Shown piece by piece: positions 1-5,421 of a DNA stretch of 6,902 nt (position 1 is its first letter; the number at the start of each line of letters is the position of its first letter). The stretch lies in contig CANQFX010000061.1 in NCBI GenBank assembly GCA_947600015.1, positions 1 to 6,902 on the forward strand, given 5' to 3'. Below the pieces are notes generated by a model. That model had not been told where the DNA came from and searched no databases. It was given only the letters and a program-made list of their open reading frames with translations. A program made the position numbers and the translations under genes. The DNA is from an uncultured Bacilli bacterium. Its GTDB lineage: Bacteria > Bacillota_I > Bacilli_A > RF39 > UBA660.

Positions 1-40
1 TAGTCAGTGTTGAATGCAAAATCTCTCTTGTAACTGACTA
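1..40. repeat. 8-bp inverted repeat upstream of the polymerase-like gene
   Basis: TAGTCAGT at 1-8 is exactly complementary to ACTGACTA at 33-40, so the transcript could fold an 8-bp stem with a 24-base loop. No T-run follows it (TATATATCATAC comes next), so it is not a classical terminator. It lies about 20 bases before the start codon at 62 and could be a leader hairpin, an operator, or the end of something cut off by the window edge. I cannot choose between these. Confidence 0.4.
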
Positions 41-61
41 TATATATCATACAAGGAATTT

Positions 62-1066
62 ATGAAGAAAAATATTAATCGAATGGACTTTCATACCTAT
101 ACAGAATGGAATAATTCTAATTTTAATCAAATCAATAAGTTAGTCATTGCGACTTCTTATCCTGAAAGAATAGATAAATCGGATGGAATATCTCTTCATT
201 ATTTATATGTCCAAAATAAAATAGCTAATTCTTATGAAGAGAGTCGTTACTATTGGTCGAAAGAAGAAATGTTAAACTGTTTTTCTTATATTGATAATAT
301 AGAAGAAATTGTAATACATAATCCTAAAAAATTAGCAGATAAAATTGATAATATAGAATTAGAAAATGATGAACTAGGCGCGCAAGATAATTATGAAAAA
401 AATAAATTTAAAGAATTTGTTCTTAAAAAGGCCGATAAATATTACGCTAACAAGATACCAAAAGATATCAAAAAAATTTTAGATAATGAATTAGAATATA
501 TTGAAAAAAACAATTTAGAAGAAGTTATTTACATGATCGAAAATATACTTCATTATGATCAAAAATATAATGGTACTACATATTTAGGTGGAGATTTGAA
601 AGATTCTCTCGTTTTATATCTTTTAGGGTTAACAAATAAATTAGATAGTAATTATAAGATCGATTCAAAAAATGGCAAAACGCATGAGATAACTTTGTAT
701 GTAGATGAATTATTTATTGAGGATATCAAAAATTATTTTCTTTGTTTGCATCAAAAAAATCTTTGTTATTATACAAATAAATTATATATTTATCCATCAA
801 AAAATGATATAAAAAATTCGCTGAATAAACTTACAACAGCGGAAGTAAAAAAAATAGAAGAAGACTTAACAGGAATATATAATGGTCAGGAGAAATACGT
901 TTTTGATAATCAATTTGCATTTCTTCCCGAAAATTCCGATATATGGAAACTGTTATCATTTCAAAAAGTAAAAGATTACGATTTACCAGTAGCATGTGTT
1001 GATATGACTGATTATTGTAATGTAATTATTTTTGATACATTTAATTTCAATGAGAAAGGATATTAA
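62..1066 (+). CDS. PolC-derived DNA polymerase core-like protein, probably catalytically inactive
   Basis: A 334-residue protein that I align by eye with the middle of Gram-positive DNA polymerase III PolC. Residues 25-31 (NKLVIAT) match the end of the PHP domain, 68-77 (EEMLNCFSYI) the PolC EMLDCFSFLG segment, 82-95 (EIVIHNPKKLADKI) the EIVVDN..KIA helix, and 122-175 the KA..Y...P.....L..EL..I stretch before the palm. The palm glycine-serine loop GSRGSVGSS is replaced by GGDLKDS (176-182). The catalytic PDIDLNF becomes HEITLYV (208-214), so two aspartates are Glu209 and Thr211. The third aspartate may survive as Asp325 in IFDTF. The zinc-binding insertion and the C-terminal fingers and OB parts are absent; full PolC is over 1,400 residues. 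The ATG at 62 has AAGGA at 53-57, a 4-base spacer. First gene of a three-gene operon. Family seen by motif order; inactivity is inferred. Role unknown. Confidence 0.7.
   Translation: MKKNINRMDFHTYTEWNNSNFNQINKLVIATSYPERIDKSDGISLHYLYVQNKIANSYEESRYYWSKEEMLNCFSYIDNIEEIVIHNPKKLADKIDNIELENDELGAQDNYEKNKFKEFVLKKADKYYANKIPKDIKKILDNELEYIEKNNLEEVIYMIENILHYDQKYNGTTYLGGDLKDSLVLYLLGLTNKLDSNYKIDSKNGKTHEITLYVDELFIEDIKNYFLCLHQKNLCYYTNKLYIYPSKNDIKNSLNKLTTAEVKKIEEDLTGIYNGQEKYVFDNQFAFLPENSDIWKLLSFQKVKDYDLPVACVDMTDYCNVIIFDTFNFNEKGY
1053..1060 (+). promoter_or_regulatory. ribosome binding site for the beta-CASP nuclease gene
   Basis: AGAAAGGA ends 7 bases before the ATG at 1068 and lies inside the last codons of the preceding gene. 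It favours ATG 1068 over an in-frame TTG at 1032, which has no such site and would add 12 residues not expected before the beta-strand start of an MBL fold. Placement within the upstream gene suggests translational coupling. Confidence 0.7.
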
Positions 1067-1067
1067 G

Positions 1068-2294
1068 ATGAAAGTAAAAATTATAAAAGGAACAAACCAA
1101 ATTGGTGGATGTATCACAGAAATCAGCAGTGACAAAGCAAGAATTATCATTGATTTTGGAGAAGATCTACCAGATGATGAGAAAGAAGAACAAATGGAAA
1201 ATCCCATGATTGATGGACTTACTACAGGGACAAAAAAATATGATGCTGTATTTATTACACATAGTCATGGTGATCACATTGGATTAATTCATTATATATT
1301 AAATGACATTCCAGTATATGTTGAGAAAGAAAGCAAAAAAATCTATGAATTATTAAATAAATTTACTTATCAAGATATTCGATGTGAAACAAAAGATATG
1401 GAATTTAACCAACCAATTATAATTAAAGATATGAAAATAACTTTATTTATAATCGATCATTCCTCTTACAATTCAGGTATGTTACTTGTAGAAAGTAAGA
1501 AAAAGAAAATACTTCATACAGGAGATTATAGAAAACATGGGCGAAAAGGGAAAATATTTGAAAAAACCTTAAAAAAAATAGGAAAGGTAGATTTATTAAT
1601 AACAGAAGGAACTACTTTTGGAAGAGAGAATATAAAATATAAAACAGAAGAGGAACTAGAAAGAATTTCTATAGAATTATTTAAAAAATATAAACAAATA
1701 TTTATATTACAAGCATCTACTAATATCGATCGTATCGTAACTTTTTATAAAGCATGTAAACAAACCGATAAAGTATTGATAGAAGATATATTTACTGCAA
1801 ATATTACAAAAATCTTAAATCATACAATCCCAACGCCCGAAAAATTTGATGATGTATATGTATGGACAGCATTAAGATATATGAAAAAAAATAAGGAATT
1901 TAAAAAAGAATTTATTGATTCATTTAAACAATATAATATTTCATCTGTAGTATTTCAAAATTTTGCAATGTTAGTAAAAATATCAATGTTAGAAGATATA
2001 AAAATGTTAAAAGAAAAAGGAGCCATTACGAATGCTTGCTTAGTATATTCTATGTGGGAAGGCTATCTTGAAAAAGAAAATTTTCAAAAATTTGTAAATG
2101 GAGTTAAAGAATTAGGAATTGATTTTGAAATTATCCATACCTCAGGTCATGCAGATAGAGAGACAATTAAACTTGTAGAAAGTATTACTAATCCTAAAAT
2201 AGTAATCCCGATTCATACAAAAAATAAAAAACTTGCCAAAGAAATCTTTAAAAACGCTTTAATATTAGATGATGGTGAGGAAATAGAAATATAG
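1068..2294 (+). CDS. beta-CASP metallo-beta-lactamase nuclease (RNase J/CPSF-like)
   Basis: A 408-residue metallo-hydrolase, probably a zinc-dependent RNase or DNase acting in the cytoplasm. The MBL motifs run in order: Asp29 in IIIDFG, HSHGDH at 65-70 (the HxHxDH metal site), His131 in DHSSYNSG, Asp153 in HTGDYR. Beta-CASP motifs follow: Glu180 in TEGTT (motif A), His361 in TSGHAD (motif B), and His383 in IPIHT (motif C). About 175 residues between motifs A and B fit the beta-CASP insertion. All expected metal ligands are present, so it should be active. It is shorter than housekeeping RNase J (about 550 residues) and lacks its C-terminal domain, so it is more likely a specialised paralogue. 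The start codon lies one base after the stop of the PolC-like gene, and the DnaQ-like gene follows 17 bases later, so the three are likely co-transcribed and may work together. RNA or DNA preference cannot be read from the sequence. Confidence 0.85.
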   Translation: MKVKIIKGTNQIGGCITEISSDKARIIIDFGEDLPDDEKEEQMENPMIDGLTTGTKKYDAVFITHSHGDHIGLIHYILNDIPVYVEKESKKIYELLNKFTYQDIRCETKDMEFNQPIIIKDMKITLFIIDHSSYNSGMLLVESKKKKILHTGDYRKHGRKGKIFEKTLKKIGKVDLLITEGTTFGRENIKYKTEEELERISIELFKKYKQIFILQASTNIDRIVTFYKACKQTDKVLIEDIFTANITKILNHTIPTPEKFDDVYVWTALRYMKKNKEFKKEFIDSFKQYNISSVVFQNFAMLVKISMLEDIKMLKEKGAITNACLVYSMWEGYLEKENFQKFVNGVKELGIDFEIIHTSGHADRETIKLVESITNPKIVIPIHTKNKKLAKEIFKNALILDDGEEIEI

Positions 2295-2311
2295 AACTAA
2301 GGAGAAAAAAT

Positions 2312-3340
2312 ATGAAAAATTATGTAATAATAGATATGAAAACAAATGGTTATGATAAGAATCCATTTAATAAATTTAATCTTATTAAAATAGAGGCAAT
2401 TAAACTTGACAAAAATTTTAATGCGATAGAAAACTTTTTAGATTATATAAAGCCTACGGAACCTCTGTCAAAAGAAATAGAAGAGTTAACTAAAATAACG
2501 AATGACACTTTAAATAAAAGAGGGGTCACTTTAAAAGAAGGATTAGAAAACTTTTTAGAATTTATAAAAGATTCTATGATTATCGGTTACAATACGAATT
2601 TTGAAATTTCTTTTCTTTTAAAGGGAATATATGAAACGAAAATAGAAGATCATCCAATAGATTTTGTGAGTTTAAAAGAATATTTAAAATATACAACCGA
2701 CATAAAAAATAAAATAAAATCTTTAACATTAGAAAATGTTGCCAACTATTATAATATAAAATATATGGACATTTCAAAAGAACAAATAGAGATAAATAAA
2801 AGCCTATTAAAAAAATTAATAGCGAAAGAAAAATGTAACAATATAGAGGAATTTGTAAATAAAAATATTCCCAAAATATTATTGCCAGGTCTTTCCAAGA
2901 GAGATACAAGAGTAAAGGTGAGATTTTTGCATGGACAAGATGAATTTGCAAGAAGAAATATAGAATTTATTGATAAAACGAAAGATAGAAAAGTCTCTTA
3001 TTTAACACATTATAATGCGATAAACAGATATGATACAACTTTTTATGAACTAGTACTTTTTAGAAGATGGGGATGTAAAATAATAGATGATTTTATTAAT
3101 ATTAACGATATTACTATAGACTTTATAGATTATTATAATGTTAGAAGTAATATAGACTTATCTATTGAAAAGGATATATTAGAAAAAATAAAGAGCAAAA
3201 TTGAGTTTTTAGATAAATATAAAATTAATTTGGGGTGTATTGGAACAATAGAAGAATTAAAGGAAAACTATAAAATACTTGGTGAGGATGATTTAAATAA
3301 AATACTTTCTCATATAAAAATATTTGGCAAGAATAGGTAG
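2312..3340 (+). CDS. DnaQ/PolC-type exonuclease-fold protein with degenerate active site plus unknown C-terminal region
   Basis: A 342-residue protein. Residues 1-170 have the DEDD 3'-5' exonuclease layout seen in DnaQ and in PolC's proofreading domain: VIIDMKTNG (5-13) for V.D.ETTG, PLSKEIEELTKITNDTL (51-67) for the LS....ELTGIT element, IGYNTNFEISFL (91-102) for VAHNASFD..FL, and a final helix around 152-169. The catalytic residues are mostly replaced: Asp8 is kept, but Glu becomes Lys10, the motif II Asp becomes Glu98, and the motif III His and Asp align with Met152 and Glu157. Proofreading-type catalysis is therefore doubtful, and the domain may bind nucleic acid or a partner instead. Residues 175-342 are not recognised: charged, no membrane segment. 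The start has AAGGAG at 2299-2304 with a 7-base spacer. Last gene of the operon, followed by a strong terminator. Fold fairly sure, inactivity inferred. Confidence 0.7.
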   Translation: MKNYVIIDMKTNGYDKNPFNKFNLIKIEAIKLDKNFNAIENFLDYIKPTEPLSKEIEELTKITNDTLNKRGVTLKEGLENFLEFIKDSMIIGYNTNFEISFLLKGIYETKIEDHPIDFVSLKEYLKYTTDIKNKIKSLTLENVANYYNIKYMDISKEQIEINKSLLKKLIAKEKCNNIEEFVNKNIPKILLPGLSKRDTRVKVRFLHGQDEFARRNIEFIDKTKDRKVSYLTHYNAINRYDTTFYELVLFRRWGCKIIDDFININDITIDFIDYYNVRSNIDLSIEKDILEKIKSKIEFLDKYKINLGCIGTIEELKENYKILGEDDLNKILSHIKIFGKNR

Positions 3341-3360
3341 TTTGAAATAACGAAAAAATA

Positions 3361-3394
3361 AAAAGACATTAGATAATTTCTAATTGTCTTTTTT
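3361..3394. terminator. bidirectional rho-independent terminator
   Basis: AAAAGACA-TTAGA (3361-3373) pairs with TCTAA-TGTCTTTT (3379-3392), with one bulged T at 3384 and a 5-base loop. The + strand continues in a T-run (3389-3394); the - strand reads GTCTTTTTATTTTTT, so it works for both convergent genes. The right arm overlaps the last codons and stop of the - strand gene that ends at 3380. Confidence 0.8.
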
Positions 3395-4006
3395 CTTTGC
3401 ACCAATTTTATGTTGATATCCTTTTACCTCTTTGATAAATTGCTCTGTTAAATCATCATCCTCTTCTTGCTTTATATAAGCACGATAGTATTCATTACAA
3501 AAGTGCTCATCCTCTGGTTTTGGATCGAAAAGTACCATATCTTCTTGTAATTCTTCCTCTTCCTCTTTTGCTACAATTCGAAATATTGCTTGCTCTTTAT
3601 TATAATAATTTAATAAGTTATCATAACGAATAATTTTTTCCTTATTACGATCTATAAATTTATTGTTGGTATCAAAAATATTGTATATTTCATTTCCAAT
3701 CATTGTTAAAATTGCAAAATCTCTATATCCTTGAGAAACAGTAATAGATTTTAAAATGATTTCACTCGCTTTTTCTTTTAAATTATCTTGTAATAAAGAA
3801 GAATTTTTTGTTTCCATAATTTGTTTTAATATTCCTATTTGCGCATCGTCTAAATCAACAAGGGCATTGAAATTACCAGTTAAGACGTTTTGAATTTCTT
3901 CGTCCGTTAAACCTCGTGATTTGTCTTCGATAATCGCTAAATAAAACTCATCTGCATTTTTTGCTAATAAAATTTGATTAATCTCTTTTTGTGTATATTG
4001 TTTCAT
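3380..4006 (-). CDS. acidic hypothetical protein
   Basis: A 208-residue soluble protein of unrecognised family. It looks mostly helical, with no signal peptide, no membrane segment and no catalytic motif I can name. The C-terminal third is very acidic, with clusters at 148-156 (EEEEELQED), 164-168 and 181-185 (EEDDD), and ends in a basic tail (AKKKDN). The N-terminal segment around 5-45 (QKEINQILLAKNADEF, then LTDEEIQNVL) could be a helical adaptor-like region, but that is only an impression. The chosen start is ATG at 4006, preceded by GGGAGA at 4019-4014 with a 7-base spacer; an in-frame TTG at 4021 lies on top of that site and is unlikely. The gene is divergent from the DUF305 gene, with facing promoters in between, and convergent with the three-gene operon, sharing its terminator. 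Coding status is well supported by the site, length and promoter; the function is not. Confidence 0.75.
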   Translation of the reverse strand: MKQYTQKEINQILLAKNADEFYLAIIEDKSRGLTDEEIQNVLTGNFNALVDLDDAQIGILKQIMETKNSSLLQDNLKEKASEIILKSITVSQGYRDFAILTMIGNEIYNIFDTNNKFIDRNKEKIIRYDNLLNYYNKEQAIFRIVAKEEEEELQEDMVLFDPKPEDEHFCNEYYRAYIKQEEDDDLTEQFIKEVKGYQHKIGAKKKDN

Positions 4007-4013
4007 GATCTCA

Positions 4014-4019
4014 TCTCCC
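4014..4019 (-). promoter_or_regulatory. ribosome binding site of the acidic hypothetical gene
   Basis: GGGAGA on the - strand, 7 bases before ATG 4006. It decides the start: the in-frame TTG at 4021 overlaps this site and would leave it unused. Confidence 0.7.
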
Positions 4020-4025
4020 AAAAAT

Positions 4026-4054
4026 ATTATAATAGGTTTCTAGTTTTTTGTCAC
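4026..4054 (-). promoter_or_regulatory. sigma-A-type promoter of the acidic hypothetical gene
   Basis: On the - strand, GTGACA (4054-4049, 5 of 6 to TTGACA) and a perfect TATAAT (4031-4026) are separated by exactly 17 bases. Transcription should start near 4019, at the first base of the ribosome binding site, giving a leader of only about 13 bases. Confidence 0.65.
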
Positions 4055-4078
4055 GTATTTTTAATTTTTGACTATGAT
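4048..4078 (+). promoter_or_regulatory. candidate promoter of the DUF305 gene
   Basis: TTGTCA (4048-4053) and TATGAT (4073-4078) with a 19-base spacer, which is longer than ideal. The -35 shares five bases with the opposing -35 at 4049-4054. Transcription would begin near 4085, inside the AGGAGG at 4084-4089, so either the leader is extremely short or the true promoter differs. Confidence 0.35.
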
Positions 4079-4095
4079 AGAGTAGGAGGTATCAT

Positions 4096-4650
4096 ATGAA
4101 TAACTCTAATATTTATTATTATAATTATTTAAATCAATTTGAACAAATTTTAAATAGAATGCAAAATAGAATGTTACATTCTAATTGGAGTGGAAATATT
4201 ACAAAGGACTTTATTGTATGCATGATTCCCCATCATGAAGCAGCAATTCAAATGTGTGAAAATTTATTAATGTATACTAAAAATTATCAATTAATGAAAA
4301 TCGCAAAGAATATAATGCGAACGCAAACAGAAGGAATCCGCCAAATGATAGGTATTTATGAAACGACTCCTAATATTTTTAATGCCTATGAAGATGTAGA
4401 ACGATATAGAAAAAGGTATATCGAAATTACGAAACGTATGATTGAAAAAATGAAGCATAGTAGTCAAGGACAAAATATTGATTTTGACTTTATCAGCGAA
4501 ATGATTCCCCATCATGAAGGAGCAATTCAACTATGCCAAAATGTCTTACAATATCATATTGATCCAAGACTAGAAAAAGTAGCGAGAACAATCATCCGCC
4601 AGCAAACAAAAGGAATAGAAGAATTAAAACAAGTAAAAGAAACGAGATAA
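4096..4650 (+). CDS. tandem DUF305 domain protein
   Basis: A 184-residue, nearly all-helical protein made of two DUF305 units. Unit 1 carries DF...MIPHHEAAIQMC (38-54) and RTQTEGIRQM (75-84); unit 2 carries DF...MIPHHEGAIQLC (131-147) and RQQTKGIEEL (168-177). DUF305 belongs to the ferritin-like/four-helix type, and the paired histidines plus Glu (46-48, 139-141), nearby Met and Cys54/Cys147 suggest metal binding; some DUF305 proteins are linked to copper handling. Unlike many family members it has no signal peptide or lipobox, so it should be cytoplasmic. The start is well set by AGGAGG (4084-4089) with a 6-base spacer. It stands alone, divergent from the acidic hypothetical gene, and no neighbouring metal transporter is visible. 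The metal role is inferred from the family, not shown here. Confidence 0.85.
   Translation: MNNSNIYYYNYLNQFEQILNRMQNRMLHSNWSGNITKDFIVCMIPHHEAAIQMCENLLMYTKNYQLMKIAKNIMRTQTEGIRQMIGIYETTPNIFNAYEDVERYRKRYIEITKRMIEKMKHSSQGQNIDFDFISEMIPHHEGAIQLCQNVLQYHIDPRLEKVARTIIRQQTKGIEELKQVKETR
4222..4530 (+). repeat. near-identical 30-base direct repeat encoding the two MIPHHE motifs
   Basis: The 30 bases at 4222-4251 and 4501-4530 differ at one position only (C or G, making Ala or Gly). They encode MIPHHE[AG]AIQ in each DUF305 unit. Flanking DNA has diverged far more, so the match includes synonymous positions and points to an internal duplication kept similar by selection or gene conversion. Confidence 0.8.
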
Positions 4651-4696
4651 GAAAAAGGAACTTTGAACAATACTTCTTTGTTCAAAAAGGTTTCCC
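4651..4696 (-). terminator. hairpin terminator, best read on the - strand
   Basis: TTTGAACAA (4662-4670) pairs with TTGTTCAAA (4678-4686) around a 7-base loop, with an outer GGAA (4657-4660)/TTCC (4692-4695) stem across an internal loop. On the - strand the outer stem is directly followed by TTTTTCTT, so it fits as the terminator of the NlpC/P60 gene. On the + strand no T-run follows, so it is a poor terminator for the DUF305 gene. Confidence 0.5.
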
Positions 4697-4737
4697 AATG
4701 CCATACTATTCAGTTAAGATAATTATCTAAATATAAA

Positions 4738-5247
4738 TTACTTTTTGTATTGCCAATCATGTTCTTCAAATACATCTTTACTAGCAACTAATATTTTTTT
4801 CCAATAGTCATTATTAATAAAATTACTGATAACCACTTGACCTTTTGTTCTTGAACAATGTATGAACTCATGATTTCCTAAATATATACCACAATGTCCT
4901 GGATATTTATTATTTTCTTTTGGTATAATATCTTGCAATGATTGTCTGTGAAAGAAAAGGATATCACCTTTCTTAATTAAACTGATATCTTTATCTACAT
5001 CATTTTCCTCAAATAAAGTTAATTTCCCATAAGAAGTAGTCATTAATTTTGTCGTAGTAGATATTCCAAATCCATTTTCATATAAATTAATATGTAAAAT
5101 TTCATTATATATAAACCATACTAACCCAGCACAATCAAATGTATTTGGTCCATGATGTCCATGTACATATTTTTTATGGTGTTGTAATAATACCAATTTT
5201 ATGATTTTATTTCTTAATTCTTTTTCCTTTGTATTTGCCTTAATCAC
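4738..5247 (-). CDS. NlpC/P60-family cysteine peptidase, no signal peptide
   Basis: A 169-residue stand-alone NlpC/P60 (CHAP-like papain fold) domain. The catalytic cysteine is Cys39 in FDCAGLV (37-43), preceded by the usual Y.HG element (27-30). The catalytic histidine is His118 in GHCGIYLGN (117-125), and the third polar residue is probably His130 in FIHCS. KKGDILFF (92-99) is the typical beta-strand before the histidine. Family members usually cut gamma-D-Glu-diaminopimelate or related peptide bonds in the cell wall, but here there is no signal peptide, membrane segment or wall-binding domain, so it may act in the cytoplasm on muropeptides or other amides, or leave the cell by lysis. No ATG fits: the frame opens with GTG at 5247, with AGGA directly abutting and TATAAT only 6 bases upstream. 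The domain starts within the first 25 residues, so the start cannot be much later. Confidence 0.8.
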   Translation of the reverse strand: MIKANTKEKELRNKIIKLVLLQHHKKYVHGHHGPNTFDCAGLVWFIYNEILHINLYENGFGISTTTKLMTTSYGKLTLFEENDVDKDISLIKKGDILFFHRQSLQDIIPKENNKYPGHCGIYLGNHEFIHCSRTKGQVVISNFINNDYWKKILVASKDVFEEHDWQYKK

Positions 5248-5253
5248 TCCTAA

Positions 5254-5282
5254 ATTATAATAAAAATAAATTCTATGGTAAA
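5254..5282 (-). promoter_or_regulatory. promoter of the NlpC/P60 gene
   Basis: On the - strand, TTTACC (5282-5277, 4 of 6 to TTGACA), a 17-base spacer and a perfect TATAAT (5259-5254). The predicted transcription start, about 7 bases on, falls at the GTG start codon at 5247, so the mRNA may be leaderless. Confidence 0.5.
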
Positions 5283-5373
5283 AATCTAATTATTACGTTT
5301 CTTATATTACTTTTTCTTTATTTTCTAAAAAATACTATTATATGCATATGAGAATTCATGTAAGGATATTATT

Positions 5374-5421
5374 ATGAACAAACAAGTATGCTATGAAATT
5401 GACATTACCAAATCTATATAA
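5374..5421 (+). CDS. possible 15-residue microprotein or gene remnant
   Basis: ATG at 5374 opens a 15-codon frame (MNKQVCYEIDITKSI) ending in TAA at 5421. AAGGA at 5362-5366 sits 7 bases upstream, and a TATTAT (5336-5341) lies further upstream without a good -35. It overlaps the 3' end of the opposing Nudix gene by 8 bases. The good spacing could be chance in AT-rich DNA; I keep it only as a candidate. The rest of the 5248-5413 gap is AT-rich with nothing else I can name beyond the promoter for the NlpC/P60 gene. Confidence 0.15.
   Translation: MNKQVCYEIDITKSI

Noticed and set aside
1032..1067. 12-residue upstream TTG start for the beta-CASP protein
   Set aside because: No ribosome binding site before TTG 1032, whereas ATG 1068 has AGAAAGGA 7 bases upstream and begins at the first beta-strand of the fold.
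983..1207. - strand open frame of 74 codons
   Set aside because: Antisense to the operon junction and the start of the beta-CASP gene, hydrophobic by virtue of reading AT-rich sense codons backwards, and without a ribosome binding site.
2580..2951. - strand open frame of 123 codons, Leu/Phe/Tyr-rich
   Set aside because: Fully antisense to the DnaQ-like gene, which shows family motifs; the membrane-like composition is what Lys/Glu-rich coding yields in reverse.
4291..4530. - strand open frame of 79 codons
   Set aside because: Antisense to the DUF305 gene, whose two motif sets fix the true frame.
4222..4530. CRISPR-like spaced repeat
   Set aside because: Only two copies, in frame within a coding sequence and explained by duplicated DUF305 units.
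4717..4728. 12-base perfect palindrome AGATAATTATCT just after the NlpC/P60 stop
   Set aside because: Short, all-AT core, no T-run and no second copy nearby; easily chance in AT-rich DNA.
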